Assembly (NCBI GenBank): GCA_903903765.1
Contig: CAIVAH010000099.1
Location: 1-14,444 of the forward strand
DNA: 14,444 nt
From: an uncultured Methylococcaceae bacterium
Lineage (GTDB): Bacteria; Pseudomonadota; Gammaproteobacteria; Methylococcales; Methylomonadaceae
Direction: 5' to 3'
Both the position numbers and the translations under genes were made by a program. The notes beneath the pieces are model-generated. The model was not told the origin of the DNA. It did no database searches and was given only the letters and a program-made list of their open reading frames with translations. Positions 6,332 through 14,259 of the stretch are shown in pieces. Each line of letters starts with the position of its first letter. Positions within the stretch are counted from its first letter, which is position 1.

Positions 6332-7054
6332 AGCAGGAACACCCGATCCTGTATTGGTAGACTCTAAGCCCATACCGTCCAAATCGAATAAACCAATACT
6401 ATTCGCTTTGGAAACGGCTTGGGCTTGTGAATGCACTTCTAATTTTTTGTACAAATTACGAATATGAAACTGCACGGTCGATAATTTTATATCCAAAATA
6501 TCCGCCACTTGGCCATACGTATTCCCCAAAGCCAGTAATCTTAATAAACTGGTTTCTTTAGGTGTTAATTCCGGAAAATTCTGCGTCATAGAAAACTTAG
6601 GCGAACCTGCTAACCTAAATAAATACTGCGCTAATTGCGGGCTAATCGGATAACTGCCTTCTAATACCGATTGAATACCATGACTAATTGATAGCGTGGT
6701 ATCGTTTTTAATCACATAACCATTCGCACCTAGGCGAATCGCTTCTAATAAATTGCGTTCTGACGTTAAAACAGACACCACCAAGATGGGTGTTTCAGGA
6801 AAGGCTTTTTTAGCCGCTCGAATCACTTCATTACCGTGCACATCTGGTAAACCTAAGTCCACCAACACTAAATCCAGCTTTTTATTCGCTTTACTAATTA
6901 TATCTTTAGCCGCCTGACCCGTTTGCACATCATCAATAGACCAATGCAAACCCATTAATTTGACAGCCTCTTTAATCTGCTCCGTAAATAAGGGGTCATC
7001 TTCTACCAACAAACAGCGCTTTGGGGATCCCAAAGCATAAGAAACAGCGGACAT
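6314..7054 (-). CDS. NarL/LuxR-family two-component response regulator
   Basis: This 246-residue regulator has an N-terminal receiver and a C-terminal LuxR-type helix-turn-helix. The receiver (about 12-130) shows the acidic pair D19-D20, phosphorylation site D66 in LVDLGLPDVHG, S94 and K116. The DNA-binding domain (about 163-215) begins LTPKETSLLRLLALG and has the recognition segment STVQFHIRNLYKKL. The ATG at 7054 follows GAGGTGAT, a good ribosome site. It converges on and overlaps the kinase by 18 bp instead of sharing an operon with it. It diverges from the secreted-protein gene at 7568, whose promoter has the palindromic box. Regulators of this class bind inverted heptamer pairs as dimers, so I infer that it is the activator acting at the four CTACATR-type boxes. 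A 25-residue Ser/Gly-rich tail follows the HTH. Confidence 0.93.
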   Translation of the reverse strand: MSAVSYALGSPKRCLLVEDDPLFTEQIKEAVKLMGLHWSIDDVQTGQAAKDIISKANKKLDLVLVDLGLPDVHGNEVIRAAKKAFPETPILVVSVLTSERNLLEAIRLGANGYVIKNDTTLSISHGIQSVLEGSYPISPQLAQYLFRLAGSPKFSMTQNFPELTPKETSLLRLLALGNTYGQVADILDIKLSTVQFHIRNLYKKLEVHSQAQAVSKANSIGLFDLDGMGLESTNTGSGVPASNSIL

Positions 7055-7107
7055 ATCATCACCTCGTCTATAGTTATCGCGTAAGTACTGCTAGATAAAA
7101 CACTTAA

Positions 7108-7133
7108 AGTATATTAACTTTTTATTTTGGCAA
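7108..7133 (-). promoter_or_regulatory. Tentative promoter of the response regulator
   Basis: On the minus strand, TATACT (7113 to 7108) is a fair -10. TTGCCA (7133 to 7128) could be a -35, but the spacing is only 14 bp. The leader would be about 45-50 nt. This is weak evidence and no activator box is aligned with it. Confidence 0.25.
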
Positions 7134-7419
7134 ATGATAACAATACATAGACCGACTGTCGACACTTTTATGCGCATTTAACAAAAAATATAGCTTAACA
7201 ATTTTAACTTTTTTGAAATAGCCTCGTAACCCTCTGTATTAAAAACAATAACCTCGATTAATAGCGCAAGTACAATTTATTTTTATACTATATAAAGCAG
7301 AATTTAAAGTTAACATATTTATTTATTATGTGTAGAATAAGCACCAGCTTTAGACAATACTGTTCAAAAAGTATTTTAATAAAAGCTAAAAACAAAATTT
7401 TTAATGTTTTTTTTAAATA

Positions 7420-7464
7420 CTACATAAACATGTAGTTACCTTAGCGAATGGATTTACATAAACT
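7420..7464 (+). promoter_or_regulatory. Palindromic activator box plus -10 of the 784-residue secreted protein
   Basis: The box CTACATAAACATGTAG (7420-7435) is identical to the one at 3621. Identity also covers the ten bases in front and the T behind. After 23 bp comes TAAACT (7459-7464), the same -10 at the same distance as at the Sco gene. The start would be near 7471, leaving a leader of about 97 nt. Confidence 0.72.
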
Positions 7465-7567
7465 ATACCCACACAACACAGAAGTACATTCGGAACTGTG
7501 AATGATCACGTTGTGGGGTATAAGAATTGAAACTTTATGAAAGTAAATAAACCTTAACGAGGAATGT

Positions 7568-9922
7568 ATGATGAAAACTAAAAAAAATGTATTGAGCCAA
7601 TCAATCAAATTGATTTTGGCTGGTTCTATGTTGATCTCAGGCGCTGCTAATGCAGTATTATTAGATCATGGTCCATCTGATGCTGTTTTGAGTTGGCCAC
7701 AATGGTACCGTGATAATAACAGTACTGCAGTAGGCTTATGTAAATCAACTGCAGCCTCACCTAATGCTGCAGGCGGCACCATGTGTTTTCCTTTAGTTGC
7801 AGATACAGCGGGCTTCCCTGGCAACGTAGGTGCTGAAATTTTTTACAACTATTTACAATATAAACAAAAACCAGGCGCAGCTACCGGCTTTAATTTCTCT
7901 TATACTGCTGCCTTAGAAAGTGCTTATTTATCACTTGTCCCTACTAAAGGTCAAGAAATTCTATTTGCACGTTTACGTTTTACCTTAAACTTTAACAACC
8001 CTGCATGGAACGGCGATTACACCGTTATTCACCCCTATGGCCAAGAAACATTTACTAACGTAACAGCGACAACTACCAACACATTAGTCGGTAATAATGC
8101 AGCTGTATTTGTTACTTTTGACGTACCAGCGGGTTTAATTGGTGATTATAATGCAGCGATGGATGGCCCTATTGGTCCATTTCTTGAGTGGGACGTCATT
8201 AACCCAGGTGAGACATTAACCGTTGGTAATGAAACATTCTTAGGTGACCCTACTATCAACCATACTTTTAAAGGTAGTCCTTTTATTGATGCCGCAGGCA
8301 AACCACAAAACTACATTGAAGTAAGAGGCCCAGCGGGCGCAGTACTGAATGACACGCTAGTAAATCCAACCGATCTTATAGGTCAAGATGGTTACCCACG
8401 TAACGTATTACACGTTAATCAAGCTGTTGTGTTAGGTCAACGTTGGAAAGCACCGATTGCCTCTAATTTAGCAGTGGATCACGCCCAAAAAAGCCGTAAT
8501 GTAACGACTGGCGTTAATGCAGTAGACGTATGGGCTACAGCTGTTCCTGCACATAAATTAATTTTAACCGGTGCTGGTTTACCGAGTATGCAATTGTTAG
8601 AAGATGCGGTTACTAAAGGCAAGTACCATGGCCATGTAGAATATCCCTTAGCAAATGATGTACCGGCTTCTATTTTAGTAACAGATGAAACTAGCAACCC
8701 AATCGTATCTAGTTCTAAACAAGTCATCGATTCAGTAGATATTACTTTGGCTAGCTACAACACTATCACTGGCGAACTTTTAGTTAAAGCTGAATCATCT
8801 GATGAAGCAACTGACCCAGCGTTAGCAATCGGTGGTATTTCTGGGGTGACTACTAACTTAACGGCTCTTGCTTGTGCGGATACAGTCGCTTTTGGTGTGA
8901 GCTCAGCAGATGCAAAATGCTTTAAAACAATCATTCCATTAACTCAAGAGCCACCTGTGTCAATTTCTGTATCCTCATCTGCAGGCGGCATCAGTAAAAA
9001 AGATTTGTTTATGGTGAATGGTAATCCACAAAACATCTCGCCAGCACCTGTCATACCTGTAGGTACTAGTTCAGTATTCACTGCTAACATCACAGGTACA
9101 ACTACGATTACGTTACCATTAAACGCTATTTTAATTAAACAACCTGCTAGTGGTTTAATTACGCCAACAGCCGCAAATGGTGTGTTTACTTTTACACCTA
9201 ATGTAGGAACAGTTGTTGGTGTGGATAGCTTCCAATTTGCGATTCAAAACCCAACACCAGGTGTTAATGCCGGCGCGGTTTCTTTAGCAAAAACTGCAAC
9301 ATTAAACCTTGCATTAACAGCGACTGCTCCAGTAACAACTGCTGATCAGTACGGTGCGGCAAGAACAGTAGCAAGAACCTTAGATGTATTAACTAACGAT
9401 AAAGCATCAACGGCTGATGCACTTAATGCGCTAAATGCAGGATCAGTTAAGATTGTAGGCTTACCTACAAACGGCACTGCGGTTGCCAATGTAAACGGTA
9501 CTATTACTTATACTGGCAGAACAGCTGGCATCACTGATAGCTTTACTTATACAGTGGCTAATGTGTCAGGTACTGTCTCTGCACCAACAACCGTGCAAGT
9601 CACTACCTTTGCTGGCCCAGAAGTCATTACTTTTACAAGAGCACCATCTTTTACAAAAGGCAGATGGGCAGCCATCGCAGGTAACAGCACTTGGTTTAAT
9701 GCGGCATTAAGTACTAACAACATTCGTTGCTACTTAACGGCTAATGCAGGTGTAGCGTTAACTCCAAGAAAAGAGATTGGTACAGGTGCAGCGGTTGACG
9801 TAACAGGTAAATTCCAAATCCCTGCAGCAACTGCACCATTACCGACTACAGGAACTGGCACTACCGTGCAATGTGTATCACCTAGTGGTGCCGTAGTAAA
9901 CAGTGGTATTAGTTTTAAATAA
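7568..9922 (+). CDS. Secreted protein with N-terminal cluster-specific domain and cadherin-like domain
   Basis: This 784-residue exported protein is of unknown function. A Sec signal ends in AANA (cleavage after residue 29). The mature start, AVLLDHGPSDAVLSWPQWYR, is nearly repeated by the gene at 14260. Residues 30-270 form a domain I do not recognise, with GLCKS and TMCFPL cysteines. Residues 470-585 look like a beta-sandwich repeat. Residues 587-680 match cadherin-like/Big_9 domains (TTADQYGAA, LDVLTNDKAS, GTITYTGRTAGITDSFTYTV). Residues 683-784 form a C-terminal module shared with the 1057-residue protein encoded downstream. The ATG at 7568 or 7571 follows ACGAGGA, and 7571 has the better spacing. 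Ser/Thr/Gly/Ala-rich composition, no catalytic motif and no membrane anchor point to a surface or matrix protein. It is transcribed from a box-controlled promoter and ends before a strong terminator. Confidence 0.85.
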   Translation: MMKTKKNVLSQSIKLILAGSMLISGAANAVLLDHGPSDAVLSWPQWYRDNNSTAVGLCKSTAASPNAAGGTMCFPLVADTAGFPGNVGAEIFYNYLQYKQKPGAATGFNFSYTAALESAYLSLVPTKGQEILFARLRFTLNFNNPAWNGDYTVIHPYGQETFTNVTATTTNTLVGNNAAVFVTFDVPAGLIGDYNAAMDGPIGPFLEWDVINPGETLTVGNETFLGDPTINHTFKGSPFIDAAGKPQNYIEVRGPAGAVLNDTLVNPTDLIGQDGYPRNVLHVNQAVVLGQRWKAPIASNLAVDHAQKSRNVTTGVNAVDVWATAVPAHKLILTGAGLPSMQLLEDAVTKGKYHGHVEYPLANDVPASILVTDETSNPIVSSSKQVIDSVDITLASYNTITGELLVKAESSDEATDPALAIGGISGVTTNLTALACADTVAFGVSSADAKCFKTIIPLTQEPPVSISVSSSAGGISKKDLFMVNGNPQNISPAPVIPVGTSSVFTANITGTTTITLPLNAILIKQPASGLITPTAANGVFTFTPNVGTVVGVDSFQFAIQNPTPGVNAGAVSLAKTATLNLALTATAPVTTADQYGAARTVARTLDVLTNDKASTADALNALNAGSVKIVGLPTNGTAVANVNGTITYTGRTAGITDSFTYTVANVSGTVSAPTTVQVTTFAGPEVITFTRAPSFTKGRWAAIAGNSTWFNAALSTNNIRCYLTANAGVALTPRKEIGTGAAVDVTGKFQIPAATAPLPTTGTGTTVQCVSPSGAVVNSGISFK

Positions 9923-9982
9923 GATAAGTTCCTCTTACTAGAAACTTTATTGCTCTTAATCATTTAGATAAGTGGTAAATCT

Positions 9983-10014
9983 GGATTGCTAAGCTTCTTA
10001 GCAATCCATTTTTG
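9983..10014 (+). terminator. Strong intrinsic terminator
   Basis: A perfect 11-bp stem GGATTGCTAAG/CTTAGCAATCC with a 3-base loop is followed directly by ATTTTT. It lies 61 bp after the stop of the 784-residue protein and should end that transcript. Confidence 0.85.
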
Positions 10015-10087
10015 CGCTTGTAGAATACGTTAATGGCTTTACAAAACTAGTTTGAGTCAATTATTTAGACTTAAATGGAGAGTTAAT

Positions 10088-10795
10088 ATGAAACCTAACA
10101 CACTGTTAAAAATAGTAGGCCTATTGGCTACGCTCATGGGACTAACGGAATCAGCACTAGCATCACCTAAATTGATTGATGCGATGCCCAGCACCGCGAC
10201 TCGCTACTCTTTGTTCTCATTAGTGACCAATAAATTTGTTGCGGGTGATTCTAACGGTTCAGTGACGGCGGCTTTACAAGCTGAATTGAATCTTAAAACC
10301 CCTAAATTGACGGCTTGCATTATCCGTGGCGACTTAAATATTTCTGCCATTAATTGCGGGAATGGCGCCATTCAATTTGGTAGCAGCGACTTTTATAGCT
10401 ACAACGGCATAACGTCTCTACCCCCGATAACGTTAACTAACGCCTTGGACAGAAAAATCCGCAAGGGTGTGGCTAGTAATTTTATAGTGGGATCTGTAGT
10501 ACCCTTTTTTCAGGGTGATCCCACAGGGCGCATAGTGAATATACATTTTAATCAACGCGTTGCGCAATTTGGTATGCTTTTAGATGCCGGACAAGCGCTG
10601 GCACCTGCAGTGACAGGTATCCAATTTATCGTAAATCATCAAGCGACCCCTATCAAAGCCGTTACCGGTGGCATCATCAATTCTATCGGTGTTGAAGACA
10701 GCGCAGGATTTACGGATCTCACGATTATAGCTTCTGGTTCTACGCGCGCCTGGGTTTGTGATCAATTCGGGTTTGTACCTTTATCGGCTTTTTAA
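10088..10795 (+). CDS. Secreted protein of unknown function
   Basis: This 235-residue protein has a Sec signal ending in ALA (residues 23-25). The chosen ATG at 10088 follows GGAGAG seven bases upstream. An earlier in-frame start at 10052 would put 12 polar residues before the signal and is unlikely. The mature part is beta-rich and contains FNQRVAQFGMLLDAGQALAP and, near the end, DSAGFTDLTIIASGS followed by AWVCDQFGFVP. This resembles the beta-sandwich ends of surface or anchor-type proteins, but no family is assigned. It lies 10 bp before the HAF/HYR gene, so the two form an operon. A weak TTTACA-N17-TTATTT promoter at 10038-10066 is possible; no activator box is present. Confidence 0.78.
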   Translation: MKPNTLLKIVGLLATLMGLTESALASPKLIDAMPSTATRYSLFSLVTNKFVAGDSNGSVTAALQAELNLKTPKLTACIIRGDLNISAINCGNGAIQFGSSDFYSYNGITSLPPITLTNALDRKIRKGVASNFIVGSVVPFFQGDPTGRIVNIHFNQRVAQFGMLLDAGQALAPAVTGIQFIVNHQATPIKAVTGGIINSIGVEDSAGFTDLTIIASGSTRAWVCDQFGFVPLSAF

Positions 10796-10805
10796 GGAGT
10801 TGATC

Positions 10806-13800
10806 ATGCAACATAAATTTACACGAAAACAATTAATAAGCCTCAGTTGCTTAGGGGCAATCTTGCCTTTTGCGACTGCCCAAGCGATACCGCAATACAC
10901 GATCAAAGATTTGGGTAGTTTAGGTGGTCTGTACGCGATTAGCTTAAGTGTTAATAATAGCGGAATTGCCAGTGGTTTTGCGCATACCCTAAGTACTGAA
11001 ACCGGCTTAACTGATAACTTTCCTGAACATGCAATAGTAGGCCAAGGCCTGACTACACCGAACGATTTAATCGGTTTAGGCGGTAAATACAGCCAAGCCT
11101 ATAGCATTAATAATTTGGGCAAAGTGATTGGTTCAGCCACTTTATCAGGTGATGCTAATTATCATGCTTTTTTATGGAATGGCGCCGCCACCCCACCTTT
11201 AGCTAATCTGACTGACTTAAATACCTTAACCCCAACGAAAGCGTCTAATAGTCGGGCTTTTGATATTAATGATTCAGGCAGTATCGTCGGTTTTTCTACT
11301 ACAGCGGCAGGTACTGAGCACGCAGTGCTTTGGCAAGGTGTGAACAACACTATTTCTGACTTAGGTACATTAGACGGTACCGGTAACAGTCATGCCTTAG
11401 CTATTAATGCTTCGGGTGCTGTGGTGGGTTTTTCATCGTTAACCGGTAACAAAGCCACTCATGCTATCTTATGGAATGGCGCCATTAAAACGGATCTAGG
11501 TACGTTAGGTGGCACGCATAGTGCGGCTTTTGATATCAATTCCTTAGGTGATATCGTTGGTTCTTCTACAACGACATTAGATGCGGCGCAACATGCGTTT
11601 TTATGGCAAGCCAATGCCACACCTAAAATGAAAGATCTCACGACTTTAGGGGGTTCTTTTAGTGAAGCGAAAGGCATCAGTAGCGCAGGCGATATTGTTG
11701 GTTATTCATTTACGGCCGGTAATGCCGCTCAAAAAGCATTCTTATGGCAAAGTGGTTTGGGCATACAAGACTTAAACACCTTGATTGATCCGGTTATTGA
11801 TGCCGCTACGCAAACCAATTGGGATTTAATTGAAGCCACTGCGGTCAGTGAAGATGGTCATTATATTGTGGGCATTGCCAACATTACCACCAATAATGTA
11901 GCGGGTTATGATCGGCACGCTTTTTTGTTAAAAATCATTCCACCTGACAGCACACCTCCTGTCGTGTCTTATACCCTCACCCCAAGTGCGGCTAATATCA
12001 ATGGTTGGTATAGCTTTAAGCCGTCTTTAACCTGGAGTGTAACGGATGCAGAATCGACAGTCTCGGCAAAAATAGGTTGTGTGGATAGCGCAGCATTAGC
12101 AGACTCGACTAGCACAGGCGTGTCTTTTTCGTGTTCAGCGACTAGCAGCGGCGGTACTTCAACCACTATCACTACACCGACTATTTATATAGATAGCACA
12201 GCACCTACGTTAACCGTGCCTGTTGCTAACAATGCTATCACTGCTGCAATCAGTACAGCTGGGGCTACGGTAGCCTATAGCTTACCGACTGCGACGGATG
12301 CGGGTTCTGGCGTTAGTATTGAAGGTGTGTCTTGTTTACCCAGCTCAGGTACTGTATTTGCGATCGGAGCAACCCCTGTGGATTGTACGGTATCAGATAA
12401 TGTCGGTAATGTGGCAACTACCAGCTTTGTGGTGAATGTAGCGGATCAAAGCGCACCTGTGGTTTCTTATACGGTTAACCCTAGCATACCTAGCGCTAGT
12501 GGTTGGTATAAAGTCAACCCATCGGTAACTTGGAGCGTAACGGATGCCCAATCGTTAGTATCTGCTAAAACAGGCTGTGTCGACACAGCGGCGGTAGCAA
12601 ATACTTCAGCTTTAGGCATCGGCTACTCTTGTTCTGCAACTAGTACAGGTGGTACGTCGGCAACGATCAGTACGCCTAATTTGCTTGTGGACGCAACAGC
12701 ACCTACGCTAACTGTTCCTGTAGGTAATTCTGCAATTACAGCGGCAACTACAACAGCAGGCGCAGCGGTTACTTATACATTACCGACGGTTACTGACACG
12801 GGTTCTGGTGTTGCGGCAGCGGGCGTGTCTTGTTTACCGGCTTCGGGTAGCTCATTTGCTATCGGTGCCACTACGGTTAACTGTAGTGCATCCGATGTGG
12901 CTGGTAATATTGGCACGACTAGTTTCGTGGTGAATGTGGCTGACCAATCTGCACCCGTGGTTTCTTATACGGTAACCCCCGGCACACCCAGTGTTAATGG
13001 TTGGTATAAAGTCAATCCAGCAGTGACTTGGAGTGTAACAGATGCCCAATCGTTAGTAACCACCAAAACAGGTTGTGTCAATACACCTGCTGTTGCTAAT
13101 ACTACGGCTGCAGGCGTAACCTTGTCATGTGCCGCTACCAGTGCGGGCGGTACGTCAACAACGGTAACAACGCCAACGCTTAAAGTGGATAGCTCAGCAC
13201 CTATCGTGTCCATTGCGGTGGGTAGTTCTGGTATTAAAGCAGCTACCAGTGCAGCTGGTGCGGTAGTGACTTATACAGCACCTACAGTAACTGATGCCGC
13301 TTCTGGGGTTTCTGTGGCTGGGGTGTCTTGTTTACCGGCTTCGGGTAGTGTATTTCCTATAGGTACCACTCCGGTTACATGTAGTGCAACTGACAATGCC
13401 GGTAATGTGGGTAGCGCTAGTTTTAATGTAACGGTAGCGGATCAGGCTGCACCGGTGTTAAGTAACTGCCCTGCGGCAGTCACTTTAGTCCAAGGTCAAA
13501 CCTTAGGTTTACCCACAGCGACTGACAATGTATCGGTACCGACCGTAACAGGGGTAACTAATAATCTTGCTGTGCCTACTGTTACAGCACCGACTACTAG
13601 TTTACCGTTAGGTTTTACTTCGGTGACTTGGACAGCAAAGGATCAAGCGGGCTTATCAGCCAGCTGTATTCAAAATGTACAAGTAGTCGCGCCTATTATA
13701 GAAAGAGTCGCGGTGGTTAGAGCAACCTGTTCTAGTTTAACAAACGCTTGGACCATCATTGGTTCTAGTACTGTGCCAAACTTGAATACTGTGCAGTTGT

Positions 13801-13979
13801 ACACCACAGCAACAGTGCCTGCTGTATTAACCAATAGCAAATTAGGCTCAGCGGTTAATGTGGTTAAAGGCGGTTGGTTGTTTAATACAACAGTACCAGG
13901 GGTTACTTGTAAATCTCCTATCAGTTTACGAACTGCAGCGGGTACTACTCTTAACAATATAAGCGTTACGATTAATTAA
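10806..13979 (+). CDS. Large secreted HAF-repeat and HYR-domain protein
   Basis: This 1057-residue protein starts at the ATG at 10806, right after AAGGAG (10794-10799). The GTG at 10758 would overlap the upstream gene and spoil the signal peptide. The Sec signal ends in ATAQA (after residue 27). Residues 29-375 hold about seven HAF-type repeats (pattern DLGTLGG...AFDIN..GDIVGSS...HAFLWQ), which probably form a beta-propeller-like fold. Residues 385-882 are three tandem units of exactly 166 residues, each starting APVVSYT (PPVVSYT in the first) and ending with a hyalin-repeat (HYR)-like segment (GVSCLP...FAIG.T.V.C..SD..GN). Residues 883-962 are a fourth, separate HYR domain. Residues 963-1057 are the C-terminal module also found at the end of the 784-residue protein. 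No membrane anchor or catalytic motif is seen. The role is probably extracellular adhesion or matrix structure. It is co-transcribed with the gene at 10088. Confidence 0.9.
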   Translation: MQHKFTRKQLISLSCLGAILPFATAQAIPQYTIKDLGSLGGLYAISLSVNNSGIASGFAHTLSTETGLTDNFPEHAIVGQGLTTPNDLIGLGGKYSQAYSINNLGKVIGSATLSGDANYHAFLWNGAATPPLANLTDLNTLTPTKASNSRAFDINDSGSIVGFSTTAAGTEHAVLWQGVNNTISDLGTLDGTGNSHALAINASGAVVGFSSLTGNKATHAILWNGAIKTDLGTLGGTHSAAFDINSLGDIVGSSTTTLDAAQHAFLWQANATPKMKDLTTLGGSFSEAKGISSAGDIVGYSFTAGNAAQKAFLWQSGLGIQDLNTLIDPVIDAATQTNWDLIEATAVSEDGHYIVGIANITTNNVAGYDRHAFLLKIIPPDSTPPVVSYTLTPSAANINGWYSFKPSLTWSVTDAESTVSAKIGCVDSAALADSTSTGVSFSCSATSSGGTSTTITTPTIYIDSTAPTLTVPVANNAITAAISTAGATVAYSLPTATDAGSGVSIEGVSCLPSSGTVFAIGATPVDCTVSDNVGNVATTSFVVNVADQSAPVVSYTVNPSIPSASGWYKVNPSVTWSVTDAQSLVSAKTGCVDTAAVANTSALGIGYSCSATSTGGTSATISTPNLLVDATAPTLTVPVGNSAITAATTTAGAAVTYTLPTVTDTGSGVAAAGVSCLPASGSSFAIGATTVNCSASDVAGNIGTTSFVVNVADQSAPVVSYTVTPGTPSVNGWYKVNPAVTWSVTDAQSLVTTKTGCVNTPAVANTTAAGVTLSCAATSAGGTSTTVTTPTLKVDSSAPIVSIAVGSSGIKAATSAAGAVVTYTAPTVTDAASGVSVAGVSCLPASGSVFPIGTTPVTCSATDNAGNVGSASFNVTVADQAAPVLSNCPAAVTLVQGQTLGLPTATDNVSVPTVTGVTNNLAVPTVTAPTTSLPLGFTSVTWTAKDQAGLSASCIQNVQVVAPIIERVAVVRATCSSLTNAWTIIGSSTVPNLNTVQLYTTATVPAVLTNSKLGSAVNVVKGGWLFNTTVPGVTCKSPISLRTAAGTTLNNISVTIN
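11958..13451 (+). repeat. Three 498-bp in-frame tandem repeats
   Basis: Units run 11958-12455, 12456-12953 and 12954-13451, and each is exactly 166 codons. Landmark words recur at the same offset in each unit, for example VVSYT at the start, NGWY or SGWY soon after, TWSVTDA, and GVSCLP near the end. The DNA is similar but not identical, with units 2 and 3 closest. Recombination could add or remove units without breaking the frame. Confidence 0.88.
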
Positions 13980-13988
13980 GCCTCAAAC

Positions 13989-14024
13989 CTTGCACGCTTG
14001 GTAAAGCTTGAGTGCAAGTTCACT
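13989..14024 (+). terminator. Hairpin following the HAF/HYR gene
   Basis: The stem CTTGCAC/GTGCAAG (13989-13995 with 14012-14018) encloses an inner GCTT/AAGC pairing and is followed by TTCACTTTTG. The T run is imperfect, so termination is plausible but not certain. Confidence 0.5.
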
Positions 14025-14034
14025 TTTGTATTAA

Positions 14035-14067
14035 GTAGCGTTACAGACAGTCAGTTTGTAACGCTAC
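14035..14067. other. Second perfect stem-loop downstream of the HAF/HYR gene
   Basis: An 11-bp perfect stem GTAGCGTTACA/TGTAACGCTAC has an 11-base loop and no T run on either side. It may stabilise mRNA 3' ends, back up the preceding terminator, or be a remnant of a repeat element. Confidence 0.5.
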
Positions 14068-14174
14068 CCATCAGCCATAACACATAAAACTTTTCTAACT
14101 ACATATATTTTTTAGGTTCTACTAAAAAACCACACCAACACCTTTCTTTATACCAAATAAATACTTTAACAAAA

Positions 14175-14219
14175 CCACATAAACATGTAGTTACCCTATT
14201 TCCCTAGTTTTTATATGAT
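14175..14219 (+). promoter_or_regulatory. Palindromic activator box plus -10 of the 14260 gene
   Basis: The box CCACATAAACATGTAG (14175-14190) differs by one base from those at 3621 and 7420. TATGAT (14214-14219) begins after exactly 23 bp and is one mismatch from consensus. The start would be near 14226, leaving a leader of about 34 nt. Confidence 0.7.
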
Positions 14220-14259
14220 AAACCTAAGTCCAATTAGGTACTGACAACATATAAAGACC

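Larger units (their letters stand above)
7055..7567. other. Divergent regulator / secreted-protein intergenic region
   Basis: This 513-bp AT-rich region lies between the regulator (minus) and the secreted-protein gene (plus). It contains the tentative regulator promoter, a box-controlled promoter for the plus-strand gene (7420-7464), and a further TTACATAAAC half-site-like word overlapping that promoter's -10. I see no gene in it. Confidence 0.6.

Noticed and set aside
8479..8727. Minus-strand open frames inside the large secreted-protein genes
   Set aside because: Several exist (for example 8479-8727, 11459-11677, 13670-13957). All are shadows of repetitive Ser/Thr/Ala/Gly-rich coding sequence without ribosome sites.
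10052..10087. Upstream start for the 235-residue secreted protein
   Set aside because: The ATG at 10088 has a good GGAGAG site and starts directly at a signal peptide. The longer form would bury the signal.
10758..10805. Upstream GTG start for the HAF/HYR protein
   Set aside because: It overlaps the previous gene, while AAGGAG sits just before the ATG at 10806, which gives a clean signal peptide.
14099..14115. Fifth copy of the activator box (CTACATATATTTTTTAG)
   Set aside because: Only the left half-site is present; the right half and a -10 at the fixed distance are missing.
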